From assembly GCF_009223885.1 (NCBI RefSeq), contig NZ_CP045144.1, positions 186,001-250,000 of the forward strand: a DNA stretch of 64,000 nucleotides. The letters are read 5' to 3'. Below, piece by piece: positions 50,245-61,143 of this stretch (the first letter of the stretch is position 1; every line of letters begins with the position of its first letter). Source of the DNA: Ancylobacter sp. TS-1 (GTDB lineage: Bacteria; Pseudomonadota; Alphaproteobacteria; Rhizobiales; Xanthobacteraceae). Both the position numbers and the translations under genes were made by a program. Below the pieces are notes generated by a model. That model worked only from the letters and a program-made list of their open reading frames with translations. It did not search any database and had not been told where the DNA came from.

Positions 50245-50966
50245 CAATGGCCTCCCACGCGCTTGAAGCCGCGGGAGGCGCGGGTCTCCAGCCTGGTGAA
50301 GACCACGCTCGAAAGGCCCGAGAACACCAGATAGATGAGGCAGGCGACGAGGTAGAAGAAGAAGGGCTGCTTGGTCACGCCGACCGCGATCGAGGTCTGG
50401 CGCATCAGGTCGCTGATGGCGATGACCGAGACCAGCGAAGTGTCCTTGAGCAGCACCATCCAGTTGTTGGACAGGCCGGGCAGGGCGACGCGCCAGAGCT
50501 GCGGGAAGGTCACGAGGCGGAAGGTGTTCCAGGTGGAGAGGCCGAGCGCGGAGGCGGCTTCCTTCTGGCCCTTGGCCACGGCGCGGATGGCGGCCAGCAG
50601 CACCTCGCTGGAAAAGGCGCCGAGCACCAGCCCCAGCGCGACCACGCCGGCCACGAACTGGTTCACCTCGATATGGGCGTCGGGCACGAAATAGTCGGCG
50701 ATGCGGGTGAGCAGCATCTGCCCGCCATAATAGACGATGAACAGCGTCAGCAGCTCGGGCAGGCCGCGGAAGACGGTGGTGTAGAGATTGCCGAGGCCGC
50801 GCAGCACCTGCGAGCGCGAATCCTTCGCCAGCGCGACGAGAAGGCCGATGGCGATGCCGACCGGCAGGGTGACGACGGCAAGCTGGATGGTGATGAGCGC
50901 GCCGTAGGCGATCTCGTCGCCCCAGCCGTTCGGGCCGAAGGACAGCAGCTCGATGAGGTTCAGCAT
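50244..50966 (-). CDS. Polar amino acid/opine ABC transporter permease (HisQ/OccQ type)
   Basis: A 240-residue permease: EIAYGALITIQLAVVTLPVG, TVFRGLPELLTLFIVYYGGQ, FSSEVLLAAIRAVAKGQKEA and the EAA loop ASALGLSTWNTFRLVTFPQL are typical of HisQ/ArtQ proteins. Forms a heterodimer with the next gene product. It is 81 bp downstream of the binding-protein gene, with a hairpin between. Confidence 0.93.
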   Translation of the reverse strand: MLNLIELLSFGPNGWGDEIAYGALITIQLAVVTLPVGIAIGLLVALAKDSRSQVLRGLGNLYTTVFRGLPELLTLFIVYYGGQMLLTRIADYFVPDAHIEVNQFVAGVVALGLVLGAFSSEVLLAAIRAVAKGQKEAASALGLSTWNTFRLVTFPQLWRVALPGLSNNWMVLLKDTSLVSVIAISDLMRQTSIAVGVTKQPFFFYLVACLIYLVFSGLSSVVFTRLETRASRGFKRVGGH

Positions 50967-51002
50967 GACGGAGGGGCCGCTCCACGGTCGTCGACGGGGA
51001 AA

Positions 51003-51032
51003 CGCCGTTCCGGGAGCCTCACCGGAACGGCG
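51003..51032 (-). terminator. Intercistronic hairpin after the amino acid binding-protein gene
   Basis: CGCCGTTCCGG and CCGGAACGGCG pair perfectly over 11 bp with an 8-base loop. As with tctC, phnD and proX, it follows a binding-protein gene and precedes a membrane-protein gene. Confidence 0.6.
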
Positions 51033-51047
51033 CTGCGGAGCGGTGCG

Positions 51048-51821
51048 TCAGTAGACGCTGAAGGGGAAGTACTTGTCGTTGATCTTCTTGTAGGTGCCGT
51101 CGGCGATGATCTCGGCGAGGCCCTTGTTGAACATGGCGGCGAGGCCCGCGTCATCCTTGCGGAAGGCGGCGGCGACGGGGGTGAAGTACTTCTCGTCCTT
51201 GTATTCCGGGCCGATGAACCCGCAGCATGCGCCTTCCTTGGACGCCAGCCAGTCCATCAGCATGATCTTGTCGGCGAGGATCGCGTCGAGCCGGCCATTG
51301 GCGAGGTCGAGATTGGCCTCGTCCTGCTTGCCGTAGAGCTTCACCTCGATGCCTTGCTTGGCATAGACGTCCTCGAGATAGCTCGAGTGGATGGTGGAGC
51401 CCTGCGCGCCGATGACCTTGCCCTTCATTCCGGCGGGGGTGGTCTCGGTGATCTTGGTGTCCTTCGGCGCGATGAAGCTGGCCGGGGTGTTGTAATACTT
51501 GTCCGAGAACAGAACCTGCTTGGCGCGCTCGGGCGTCGCCGACATGGAGGCGACGATCACATCGTATTTGCCGGCGAGCAGCGCCGGGATGATGCCGTCC
51601 CAGTCCTGGGCGACGAAGGTGCAGGTGACCTTCATCTTCTCGCAGACGGCTTTGGCGATGTCGACGTCGAAGCCCTTCAGCTCGCCGTTCTCGACAAAGT
51701 TGAACGGCGGATAGGCGCCCTCGGTGCCGACGCGCACCGTCTTCCATTCCTTGGCGGAGGCGCTGCCGAGCGTGGCAGCGACGAGAATCGCCGCGGTGGC
51801 GATGCGGGTGACGAGGCTCAT
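51048..51821 (-). CDS. Cationic amino acid/opine ABC transporter substrate-binding protein (ArgT/HisJ family)
   Basis: A 257-residue periplasmic protein, signal peptide to about residue 23 (ASA-KE). Strong likeness to the lysine/arginine/ornithine- and octopine-binding group: VRVGTEGAYPPFNFVENGEL, GFDVDIAKAVCEKMKVTCTF (Cys pair forming the conserved disulfide), PALLAGKYDVIVASMSATPE, GRLDAILADKIM and the end DGTYKKINDKYF. Ligand is a cationic amino acid or an opine. GAGGGG precedes the ATG. Confidence 0.9.
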   Translation of the reverse strand: MSLVTRIATAAILVAATLGSASAKEWKTVRVGTEGAYPPFNFVENGELKGFDVDIAKAVCEKMKVTCTFVAQDWDGIIPALLAGKYDVIVASMSATPERAKQVLFSDKYYNTPASFIAPKDTKITETTPAGMKGKVIGAQGSTIHSSYLEDVYAKQGIEVKLYGKQDEANLDLANGRLDAILADKIMLMDWLASKEGACCGFIGPEYKDEKYFTPVAAAFRKDDAGLAAMFNKGLAEIIADGTYKKINDKYFPFSVY

Positions 51822-52100
51822 GCTGTTCCCCTCTGGAAAGGTTGCCCTGGGCCGGTTCTTGTTTTTTCCCGGCAACCCATGCTGGCACTAATGCCCGCCG
51901 GTGCGCAACGCCCGCTGATGCAATAACGGTCATCGCCGGAAATGATGGAGAATTGGGCGATGTTCTCCCGGCAGCCTGCCGGCGCCCTCCCGGCGGGCGC
52001 TCGCATACGCGCCTTTGATCGGCCGATGGGGCGCGATGGGTTGACGCTGGCCTGCGACTGGTGTCTCACGCGTCAAAGACCCCTAGGGAGCGCGACGGTC

Positions 52101-53306
52101 ATGGCGGTGACGGCTGATGAGGTGAAGGCAAGGCTGGCGCAGGTCTCCGCGCCGGACGGCAGGCCCGTGACCGAGACGGGGGCGCTCTCCGACATCCTTG
52201 TCTCCGACAGCAAGGTCTATCTTTCGATCACCGTCGACGCCGCCCAGGCGCAGCTCTGGGAGCCGGTGCGCGCGGCGGTGGAGCGCACCGTGCGCGGCAC
52301 GCCGGGCGTGACCTCGGCCCTCGTGGCGCTGACCGCCGAGCGCCGGGCCGGCAGCGCGCCCGCGGGCGGCGCCCAGTCGGTCCGCGTGTCGGGGCAGGGC
52401 GACCACCAGGGCCATTCGCATGCGGGGCATGCCCATGCCGGCCACGCGCACGCGGGCCATGCGCACGCCCAGGCGCCGGCCGATCCGCAGAAGGAGAGTT
52501 CCGGCCTGCCGGGTGTGGGCTCCATCATCGCGGTCGCTTCCGGCAAGGGCGGCGTCGGCAAGTCGACGCTGGCCGCCAATCTGGCCCTTGGCCTCGCCGC
52601 CTCGGGCCTTCGCGTCGGCCTGCTCGACGCCGATATCTACGGCCCCTCCGTGCCGCGCCTGATGGGGCTCAAGGGTCGTCCCGACGTGCAGGGCCGTATG
52701 ATCACGCCGATGCACGCCTTCGGACTCAAGGTCATGTCGATCGGCTTCCTCGTCGAGGAAGAGACGCCGATGATCTGGCGCGGGCCGATGGTGATGTCGG
52801 CCATCAGCCAGTTGCTCAAGGAAGTGAACTGGGCGCCGCTCGACATCCTCGTCGTCGACATGCCGCCCGGCACCGGCGACGCGCAGCTCACCATGGCGCA
52901 GCAGGTGCCGCTGGCCGGCGCGGTCATCGTCTCCACCCCGCAGGACCTGGCGCTGATCGACGCGCGGCGCGGCATCGCCATGTTCGAGAAGGTCAACGTG
53001 CCGGTGCTCGGCATCGTCGAGAACATGAGCTACTTCCTCTGCCCGCATTGCGGCGGCCGTTCCGACATCTTCGGCCATGGCGGCGCGCGCCACGAGGCGC
53101 AGCGCTTCGGCGTGCCCTTCCTCGGGGAGGTTCCGCTGCACCTGTCGATCCGCGAGGCGTCCGATGCCGGCCTGCCGCTGGTGGCGACCAAGCCGGACAG
53201 TCCCGAGGCGCAGATCTACCGCGACATCGCCGCCGCGGTGCGCGAGGCGCTGGCTGGCCGGCGCGGCAGCGCGCGGGCCGCGCCGCGCATCGTCGTCGAA
53301 AGCTGA
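52101..53306 (+). CDS. Mrp/ApbC family iron-sulfur cluster carrier ATPase with a His-rich linker
   Basis: A 401-residue P-loop ATPase of the Mrp/NBP35 family: an N-terminal MIP18-like domain (residues 1-80), a His-rich linker (102-124: nine His in 23 residues, built of AGHAH repeats), the deviant Walker [11 protein letters not shown] (about 149-158), Walker B-like [11 protein letters not shown] and the cluster-binding CPHC (about 314-317). Mrp proteins carry 4Fe-4S clusters to apo-targets as dimers. The linker could bind metal. GGGAG precedes the ATG at 10 bp. Located alone on the plus strand, divergent from the amino acid transporter. Confidence 0.93.
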   Translation: MAVTADEVKARLAQVSAPDGRPVTETGALSDILVSDSKVYLSITVDAAQAQLWEPVRAAVERTVRGTPGVTSALVALTAERRAGSAPAGGAQSVRVSGQGDHQGHSHAGHAHAGHAHAGHAHAQAPADPQKESSGLPGVGSIIAVASGKGGVGKSTLAANLALGLAASGLRVGLLDADIYGPSVPRLMGLKGRPDVQGRMITPMHAFGLKVMSIGFLVEEETPMIWRGPMVMSAISQLLKEVNWAPLDILVVDMPPGTGDAQLTMAQQVPLAGAVIVSTPQDLALIDARRGIAMFEKVNVPVLGIVENMSYFLCPHCGGRSDIFGHGGARHEAQRFGVPFLGEVPLHLSIREASDAGLPLVATKPDSPEAQIYRDIAAAVREALAGRRGSARAAPRIVVES

Positions 53307-53350
53307 ACGGCCGCGACGCCGCCGCAGCGGCAGGGCGCAGAACGGGATGA

Positions 53351-54586
<1,236 letters not shown>

Positions 54587-54666
54587 GGCATTGCTCATCG
54601 ACGGGACGACGGCCGGGCGCGAGCCCGGCCGTTTTCGTTTCGGGCCGCGTCAGGGGATGTCGAGAC

Positions 54667-54751
54667 GTCATCCCGGCCGCGCTTTAGCGAGACGGGATCG
54701 CTCTCCGATGTCCGCGCGATCCCGGATCGGCCTGCGGCCGTCCGGGATGAC
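54667..54751. repeat. Palindromic intergenic repeat, copy F (85 bp, inverted relative to C and G)
   Basis: Begins GTCATCCCGG and ends CCGGGATGAC; its internal words are the reverse complement order of copies C and G. Lies between TRAP binding-protein copies 1 and 2. Confidence 0.7.
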
Positions 54752-54836
54752 GGTGAGCGAGTGCCACGCCCTTCGCTGTTGCCCCCGGCAACACGTTGCG
54801 GCAAACATCCTGCGCCCGTCTTGCAGGATGCCGCCC

Positions 54837-55937
54837 ATGACCCGCCGCGCCTTTCTCCGCACCGCCGGAACCGGCCTCGCCGCGACCGCCGCCGCCGCCG
54901 GCCTTTCGGCGCCGGTCCTTGCGCAGGACGCGCCGGTCGTGAAATGGCGCCTCACCTCCAGCGTGCCGAAGGTGCTGGACGCCATTTTCGGCGCCAACGA
55001 GCTGGTGTCGAAATATGTGAGCGAGGTGACGCAGGGCCGCTTCACCATCCAGAACTACGCCGCAGGCGAGATCGTGCCCGGGCTTCAGGCGCTGGACGCG
55101 GTGCAGAACGGCACGGTGGAGGTGGCCCAGACGCCGCTTTATTACTACACCGGCAAGGATCCCTCCTTCGCCTGCTTCACCACCATGCCGTTCGGGCTGA
55201 ACGCGCGCATGCAGAACGCCTGGTTCTATCAGGGCGGCGGGCGCGAGCTGCAGGACGAGTTCCTGGCTAAGTACAACCTCATCGGCTTCCTCGGCGGCAA
55301 TACCGGCACCCAGATGGGCGGCTGGTTCCGCAAGGAGGTGAAGGACCTCGCCGACTTCAAGGGTCTCAAGTTCCGCATCGGCGGCATCGCCGGGCAGGTG
55401 GTGGCCAAGCTCGGCGTGGTGCCGCAGCAGATCGCCCCCGGCGACATCTACGCCGCGCTGGAAAAGGGCACCATCGACGCCTGCGAATGGGTCGGGCCCT
55501 ATGACGACGAGAAGCTCGGCTTCGTGCGGGTGGCGCCCTATTACTACTATCCCGGCTGGTGGGACGGCGGGCCGACCATGAACGTCGTGGTCAACCGCAC
55601 CAAGTGGAATGAGCTGCCCAAGTCCTATCAGGCGATCTTCGAGGCGGCGGTGGCCTATGCCAATGCCGACATGCTGGCGAAATACGACGCCTTCAACCCG
55701 GCGGCGCTGCGCCGGCTGGTGGCGGCGGGGGCGCAGCTTCGCACCTTCCCGCAGAGCTTCCTCGACGCCTCGTGGCAGGCCTCGAACGAGCTGGTTGCCG
55801 AGATCAGCGCGAAGAATGCCGGCTTCAAGAAGATCATGGACGCGCAGATCGCCTTCCGGAACGAGGAGTACCTCTGGTGGCAGGTCGGCGAATACCCCTA
55901 TGACGGCTACATGATCCGCGCCCGCTCGCGGGGGTAG
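54837..55937 (+). CDS. TRAP transporter substrate-binding protein, copy 2 (TakP/DctP family)
   Basis: A 366-residue paralogue of the preceding gene product. Tat signal MTRRAFLRT, cleavage near residue 30. It shares [51 protein letters not shown] and [12 protein letters not shown], so the ligand contacts are nearly the same as in copy 1. ATG at 54837 follows AGGA at seven bases; an ATG at 54828 is also in frame. It has its own upstream gap of 250 bp including a repeat, so it may have a separate promoter. Confidence 0.93.
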   Translation: MTRRAFLRTAGTGLAATAAAAGLSAPVLAQDAPVVKWRLTSSVPKVLDAIFGANELVSKYVSEVTQGRFTIQNYAAGEIVPGLQALDAVQNGTVEVAQTPLYYYTGKDPSFACFTTMPFGLNARMQNAWFYQGGGRELQDEFLAKYNLIGFLGGNTGTQMGGWFRKEVKDLADFKGLKFRIGGIAGQVVAKLGVVPQQIAPGDIYAALEKGTIDACEWVGPYDDEKLGFVRVAPYYYYPGWWDGGPTMNVVVNRTKWNELPKSYQAIFEAAVAYANADMLAKYDAFNPAALRRLVAAGAQLRTFPQSFLDASWQASNELVAEISAKNAGFKKIMDAQIAFRNEEYLWWQVGEYPYDGYMIRARSRG

Positions 55938-55946
55938 GGGGCTCGT

Positions 55947-56037
55947 GTCATCCCGGACCGGCCGGAGGCCGGATCCGGGATCGCACTCCGGTCCGTCACG
56001 CGATCCCGGCTCTCCGCTTCGCTACGGCCGGGATGAC
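55947..56037. repeat. Palindromic intergenic repeat, copy G (91 bp)
   Basis: Begins GTCATCCCGG and ends CCGGGATGAC, with inner CGATCCCGGCTCTCCGC close to that of copy C. It fills almost the entire gap between TRAP copies 2 and 3. Confidence 0.7.
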
Positions 56038-56068
56038 GACGCCAATGAGAACACCAGAGGAAACGCCG

Positions 56069-57169
56069 ATGCCGAGTTCGACCTCCCGCCGCAGCCTCAT
56101 CAAGAGCGCCGGCCTCGCTGCCGCAGCGACGACGCTGGCCGCGCCGGCCATCGCCCAGACCGCCCCGCAGGTGCGCTGGCGGCTGACATCGAGCTACCCG
56201 AAGGCGCTCGACACCATCTATGGCGCCTCGGTGCTGCTGGCGAAATATGTCGGCGAGGCCACCGACGGTCGCTTCACCATCGACGTCTTCGCCCCCGGCG
56301 AGATCGTGCCGGGGCTTCAGGCCTATGACGCGGTGCAGAACCACACGGTCGAGGTCGCCCAGACCGCGCTCTACTATTACATCGGCAAGAACCCGGCCTT
56401 CGCGCCCTTCACCACGCTGCCCTTCGGGCTCAATGCCCGCCAGCAGACGGCGTGGCTCTACCATGGCGGCGGGCTGGAACTGCAGAACGCCTTCCTCGCC
56501 AAGAGCAACACGATCGGCTTCGCCGGCGGCAATACCGGCGCGCAGATGGGCGGCTGGTTCCGCAAGGAGATCAAGACCGTCGCCGATGTGAAGGGGCTCA
56601 AGATGCGCCTGCCGGGCATTGCCGGGCAGGTGATGGCGCGCCTCGGTCTGGTGCCGCAGAACCTCGCTGGCGGCGACATCTACCCGGCGCTGGAGAAGGG
56701 CACCATCGACGCCGCCGAATTCGTCGGGCCGGTCGACGACGAGAAGCTCGGCTTCAATCGCGTGGCGCCCTATTACTACTATCCCGGCTGGTGGGAGGGC
56801 GGCCCGACCATCCATTTCATCGCCAATCTCCAGGCGTGGAACGAGCTTCCCAAGCCCTATCAGGCGGCCTTCGAGGCGGCGAGCGCCTATGCCAATTCCG
56901 ACATGCTGGCGAAATACGACGCCCGCAACCCGGCGGCGCTGCGCCGTCTCGTGGCCGGCGGCGCGCAGCTTCGGCCCTTCCCCGCCGATCTGATGGACGC
57001 CGCCTACAAGGAGAACACCGCGCTGATGGCGGAGATTTCCGCCAAGAACGCGGAGTTCAAGACGATCTACGATTCGATGCTCGCCTTCCGCAACGAGGAG
57101 TACCTGTGGTGGCAGGTCGGCGAATATCCCTATGATGGCTACATGATCCGCGCCCGCACGCGGGGGTGA
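56069..57169 (+). CDS. TRAP transporter substrate-binding protein, copy 3 (TakP/DctP family)
   Basis: A 366-residue third paralogue. Tat-type signal TSRRSLIKSAG, cleavage near residue 31. It keeps the fold blocks but differs in the pocket: [18 protein letters not shown] has Pro for Gly, and AAEFVGPVDDEKLGF has Phe and Val where copies 1 and 2 have Trp and Tyr. A different ligand is therefore likely. AGAGGAAAC precedes the ATG. Only 131 bp separate it from copy 2, most of it repeat copy G. Confidence 0.93.
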   Translation: MPSSTSRRSLIKSAGLAAAATTLAAPAIAQTAPQVRWRLTSSYPKALDTIYGASVLLAKYVGEATDGRFTIDVFAPGEIVPGLQAYDAVQNHTVEVAQTALYYYIGKNPAFAPFTTLPFGLNARQQTAWLYHGGGLELQNAFLAKSNTIGFAGGNTGAQMGGWFRKEIKTVADVKGLKMRLPGIAGQVMARLGLVPQNLAGGDIYPALEKGTIDAAEFVGPVDDEKLGFNRVAPYYYYPGWWEGGPTIHFIANLQAWNELPKPYQAAFEAASAYANSDMLAKYDARNPAALRRLVAGGAQLRPFPADLMDAAYKENTALMAEISAKNAEFKTIYDSMLAFRNEEYLWWQVGEYPYDGYMIRARTRG

Positions 57170-57259
57170 GGGCGCCGGGGGACGGCGATAGGTCGCCTCC
57201 CGTCGGCGCGCCCGCCTTCGGGGGTGAAGCCGCGCGGGCGTTTCAAGGGGGGATAGGAT

Positions 57260-57769
57260 ATGAGCGCGAGCCAGAAGATCGAGGCTTTCCAGAAGCACGT
57301 CGCCGCCGAGCTGGCGGGTGATCTCGAAACCACCATGGCCACGATGTCGGACGAGCCGCACCTCAACAGCGTGCCGACGATGGCGGGTGGCGTCGGCCGC
57401 GAGGGGGTGCGCCGGTTCTATGCCGAGCATCTGGTCGGCAAGTTCTTCCCGCCCGACATGGTGATGACGGACGTCTCCACCACGGTCGACGATAACCAGC
57501 TCGTTCTGGAGCAGGTCATCAGCTTCACGCACACCACGATGATCGACTGGATGCTGCCGGGCGTCGCGCCCACCGGCAAGCCGGTCGAGGTGGCCCTCGT
57601 GGTGATCGTCGGCTTCAAGGACGGCAAGGTTTCGCACGAGCACGTCTACTGGGATCAGGCGAGCGTGCTGGTGCAGATCGGGCTGCTGGATCCGGCAGGG
57701 CTTCCGGTGGGCGGCGCCGAGGTCGCCCGCAAGGTGCTCGATCCGACGCTGCCGCCCCGGGTCTTCTAG
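57260..57769 (+). CDS. NTF2-like/SnoaL-type small protein
   Basis: A 169-residue protein with the cone-shaped alpha+beta NTF2 fold pattern: N-terminal helices, then VVDDN...EQVISFTHTTMIDWMLPG and EVALVVIVGFKDGKVSHEHVYWDQA, which is the common strand pair of ester-cyclase/SnoaL-type proteins. Catalytic residues are not defined in this group, so function is unknown. AAGGGGGGAT precedes the ATG. It ends two bases before the convergent transporter gene. Confidence 0.78.
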   Translation: MSASQKIEAFQKHVAAELAGDLETTMATMSDEPHLNSVPTMAGGVGREGVRRFYAEHLVGKFFPPDMVMTDVSTTVDDNQLVLEQVISFTHTTMIDWMLPGVAPTGKPVEVALVVIVGFKDGKVSHEHVYWDQASVLVQIGLLDPAGLPVGGAEVARKVLDPTLPPRVF

Positions 57770-57771
57770 AC

Positions 57772-58674
57772 CTAACGGCCGGAGGCCAGCCCGGCGGCGG
57801 GCGTGGCCTTCGGCACCCGCATATGGTGGTGCATGGTGTAGAGCCCCGCCGCCATGATGAGCGCCATGCCGCCGATCGACACGAGGTCGGGCATCTCGTG
57901 GAACACCAGCGCGCTCAGGCCGACCGCGCACAGCACGGCGGCGTAGCGGAAGGGCGCCACCGTCGAGGGATCGGCGGCGCGGAAGGCGGCGATGGTGAGC
58001 ATGTGCCCCGTCACCAGCGACACGCTGCCGCCGACCATATAGGCGAAGACGGTCAGGTCGATGGGGTGCCAGGTCTCCACCATGGCGCCGGCGACGCCGA
58101 AGACCATGCCCGCCACCGTGGTCGCGAAGGTGACGACCAGCGTCGGCACATGCGAGCGGATGCGCCCGGTGATGAAATCGCGGAAGGCGATGAGGAAGGC
58201 GGCGCCGAGCGGCAGCAGCGCCATCGCGTCGAAGGCCGACGAGCCGGGCTTCACGATCATCGTCACGCCGGCGAAGCCGACGAACACCGCCGCCCAGTAG
58301 CGCCAGCCGATGCGGGCGCGGAAGAACAGCACCGCCGTCGCCATGGTGGCGAGCGGGGCGATCTGCAGGATCGCGGTGGAATCGGCGATCGACATCACGG
58401 TGATGGCGGTGATGAACAGGATCGCCACCAGCGCCTCGGCGACCGCGCGGGCCATGACGCGCCAGTCGGCGCAGTAGCGCAGCGCCGGCAACTGGCCCTT
58501 CCAGCCGAGCACGGCGAGCAGGATCGCCGCCGCCATGACGCCGCGTATGGCGAGGATCTGCGAGGGCGGGACGGTGTCCAGCGCGAGCTTGGAGAAGGCG
58601 TCGTTGCTGGAGAAGATCGACGAGCCGGCGATCATCAGGAGGATGCCGCGGCGGCTGGCACTGGAGGCATGCAT
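57772..58674 (-). CDS. DMT-family transporter (EamA domains)
   Basis: A 300-residue membrane protein with ten predicted spans in two EamA repeats: RGILLMIAGSSIFSSNDAFS at the start, and IRGVMAAAILLAVLG ... ALVAILFITAITVMSIADST, with the second repeat beginning around residue 145. Members export metabolites or import solutes; the substrate is unknown. It stands 85 bp downstream of the MFS gene, same strand. Confidence 0.88.
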   Translation of the reverse strand: MHASSASRRGILLMIAGSSIFSSNDAFSKLALDTVPPSQILAIRGVMAAAILLAVLGWKGQLPALRYCADWRVMARAVAEALVAILFITAITVMSIADSTAILQIAPLATMATAVLFFRARIGWRYWAAVFVGFAGVTMIVKPGSSAFDAMALLPLGAAFLIAFRDFITGRIRSHVPTLVVTFATTVAGMVFGVAGAMVETWHPIDLTVFAYMVGGSVSLVTGHMLTIAAFRAADPSTVAPFRYAAVLCAVGLSALVFHEMPDLVSIGGMALIMAAGLYTMHHHMRVPKATPAAGLASGR

Positions 58675-58758
58675 GGAAGGCGGGTTCCGGCAGATGTGGC
58701 CACTCGCAGGCCACCGAACAGGGACGCAGTCACGGCCGGGCGGAGATCCCGGCCGCGT

Positions 58759-59964
58759 TCAGTATTCCTCGCAGGCGGCGCCGGGCTCGCAGGCCTCGAC
58801 GAGCCCGCCGCTGCGCCGCTCCAGCGCCTGCGAGAGCACGCACAGGCCGAGCGCCACAACCGCCAGCGCGGCGCCGACCCAGGGCAGTTCCGCGTAGCCA
58901 ACGCCGAGCGTGATCGCCGCGCCGCCCACCCATGCGCCGCCGGCATTGCCGAGATTGAAGGCGCCCTGGTTGAGCGTCGAGGCGAGGTTGGGCGCGCCCA
59001 CCGCCGCGTCGACGACGCGCATCTGGATCGGCGCCACCACGGCGAAGACCAGCACGCCCCAGACGAAGATGGTGGCGATTGCCGCGATCTGGAACGGGCT
59101 GACGAAGACGAACGCCACCAGCACCGCCGCGAGGCCGATGAAGGTTCCCATCAGCGAGGGCATCAGGCGCCAGTCGGCGAGCTTGCCGCCGAGCAGGTTG
59201 CCGATGGTGATGCCGACGCCGAACAGCAGCAGCACATAGGTCACGGTATGGGCGGCGAGGCCGGTCACGTCGCGCAGCAGCGGCGCGATATAGGTGAACA
59301 CCGAGAACAGGCTCGCCGAGGCCATCACGCTGATCAGCATGGTGATGACCACCTGCGGGCGCTTCAGCACGGCGAATTCGCGGATGATGTTGCCGGCGGA
59401 ATGGGGAATGGCGCGCGGCACCCACAGCGCGATGGCGCTGACCGCGAGAATGCCGATGACCACCACCGCCCAGAAGGTGGAGCGCCAGCCGAGCGCCTGG
59501 CCGAGCGCGGTGCCGAGCGGCACGCCGAGCACATTGGCCAGCGTCAGCCCGGCGAACATCAGCGCGATGGCGCTGGCGCGCTGGTTGGCGGGCACGAGGC
59601 TCGCCGCCACCACCGCACCGATGCCGAAGAAGGCGCCGTGGCAGAAGGCGGTGACGACGCGCGCGCCCATCAGGAACCAGTAGTCCGGGGCGATGGCGCA
59701 CAGGAAATTGCCGACCACAAACATGCTGGCGAGGCCGATAAGGGTCGCCTTGCGCGGCAGCGAATTGGTGATGATGGCGACGATGGGCGCGCCGATGACG
59801 ACGCCGAGCGCATAGCCGGTGACGAGCAGCCCGGCGGCGGGAATCGACACCGACAGGTCGGCCGCGACTTCCGGCAGCAGCCCCATGATGACGAATTCGG
59901 TGGTGCCGATGCCGAAGGAGGCCATGGCGAGGGCCAACAGCGGAAGCTGCATCGCGGGTCTCAT
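58759..59964 (-). CDS. MFS transporter (AraJ-like drug/sugar exporter, DHA1 type)
   Basis: A 401-residue transporter with twelve spans. Start PLLALAMASFGIGTTEFVIM and motif-rich GLLPEVAADLSVSIPAAGLL, GYALGVVIGAPIV and ARVVTAFCHGAFFGIG are typical of the AraJ/YdhP group of arabinose- and drug-efflux proteins. Ligand not predictable. It may form an operon with the DMT gene. Confidence 0.9.
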   Translation of the reverse strand: MRPAMQLPLLALAMASFGIGTTEFVIMGLLPEVAADLSVSIPAAGLLVTGYALGVVIGAPIVAIITNSLPRKATLIGLASMFVVGNFLCAIAPDYWFLMGARVVTAFCHGAFFGIGAVVAASLVPANQRASAIALMFAGLTLANVLGVPLGTALGQALGWRSTFWAVVVIGILAVSAIALWVPRAIPHSAGNIIREFAVLKRPQVVITMLISVMASASLFSVFTYIAPLLRDVTGLAAHTVTYVLLLFGVGITIGNLLGGKLADWRLMPSLMGTFIGLAAVLVAFVFVSPFQIAAIATIFVWGVLVFAVVAPIQMRVVDAAVGAPNLASTLNQGAFNLGNAGGAWVGGAAITLGVGYAELPWVGAALAVVALGLCVLSQALERRSGGLVEACEPGAACEEY

Positions 59965-60096
59965 GATCTGAAGGGGCGGGCGGCGCCGCTAGTTAGCAGC
60001 GCAAGGCCGACCAGCATATGCACGTTGTATTGCAGCGCGGCAACAAAGCGCGGCGCGCGGCAGCCATGCAGTGCGAAGGTGTCGGGAGTATCCTGT

Positions 60097-61143
60097 TCAG
60101 CCGCCGGTGACGCTCATGTGGCGTCGCACGGCGGGGGCGCGGCCGGGGCGGTCGATGACGAAATCGTGCCCCTTGGGCTTGCGGAAGATGGCGTCGTCCA
60201 GCGCCGCGTGCAGCTTCTCGTCGCTCTCGGAGGCGCGCAGGGGCGCGCGCAGATCCGCCGCGTCGTCCTGGCCGAGGCACATATAGAGCGTGCCGGTGCA
60301 GGTGACGCGCACTCGGTTGCAGCCCTCGCAGAAATTATGCGTCAGCGGGGTGATGAAGCCGAGCCGCCCGCCGGTCTCGCGGATGGAGACGTAGCGCGCC
60401 GGGCCGCCGGTGCGGAACGGGATGTCCTCCAGCGTCCACTGGCGGGCAAGGCGCTCGCGCACGGTGGACAGCGGCAGATACTGGTCGATGCGCTCCGAGC
60501 CGGTCTCGCCCAGCGGCATGACCTCGATGAGCGAGACGTCCATGTCGCGCGCATGCGCCCATTCGATCAGGCCGGGGATCTCGTCCTCGTTCTCGCCGGC
60601 CAGCGCGACGGCGTTGAGCTTCACATGGATGCCCGCCTCCTGCGCCGCGTCGATGCCGGCGAGGACCTTGTTGAGGTCGCCCCAGCGGGTCAGCGCCCGG
60701 AAGCGGTCGGGGTCGAGAGTGTCGAGCGAGACATTGATGCGCTTGACGCCGCACGCGGCCAGTTCGCGGGCGAAGCGGGCGAGCTGCGAGCCGTTGGTGG
60801 TCAGCGTCAGCTCTTCCAGCGCGCCCGAATCGAGATGGCGCGAGAGCGAGCGGAACAGGGTCATCACGTCGCGGCGCACCAGCGGCTCGCCGCCGGTGAG
60901 GCGCAGCTTCTTCACCCCGCGCGCCACGAAGGCCGAGCACAGCCGGTCGAGTTCTTCCAGCGTCAGCAGCTCGGGCTTGGGCAGGAAGGTCATGTGCTCC
61001 GCCATGCAGTAGACGCATCGGAAGTCGCACCGGTCGGTGACCGAGACACGCAGATAGGTGACGGCCCGGCCGAAGGTGTCGACCAGCGGCGCGCGCGGCG
61101 TGGCGCGCCCGACGCGGTCGATGAGGTCTTCGTGGGTTGTCAC
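60097..61143 (-). CDS. moaA: GTP 3',8-cyclase MoaA (molybdenum cofactor synthesis)
   Basis: A 348-residue radical SAM enzyme that starts molybdopterin synthesis. The SAM cluster motif is [11 protein letters not shown], the second cluster is [20 protein letters not shown], and the C-terminus ends in the required Gly-Gly (SVTGG). Other blocks: [13 protein letters not shown] and [17 protein letters not shown] at 61143 is preceded by GGGAG at eight bases; an upstream ATG at 61197 would add 18 residues with weaker ribosome binding site. No other mo- gene is nearby. Confidence 0.94.
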   Translation of the reverse strand: MTTHEDLIDRVGRATPRAPLVDTFGRAVTYLRVSVTDRCDFRCVYCMAEHMTFLPKPELLTLEELDRLCSAFVARGVKKLRLTGGEPLVRRDVMTLFRSLSRHLDSGALEELTLTTNGSQLARFARELAACGVKRINVSLDTLDPDRFRALTRWGDLNKVLAGIDAAQEAGIHVKLNAVALAGENEDEIPGLIEWAHARDMDVSLIEVMPLGETGSERIDQYLPLSTVRERLARQWTLEDIPFRTGGPARYVSIRETGGRLGFITPLTHNFCEGCNRVRVTCTGTLYMCLGQDDAADLRAPLRASESDEKLHAALDDAIFRKPKGHDFVIDRPGRAPAVRRHMSVTGG

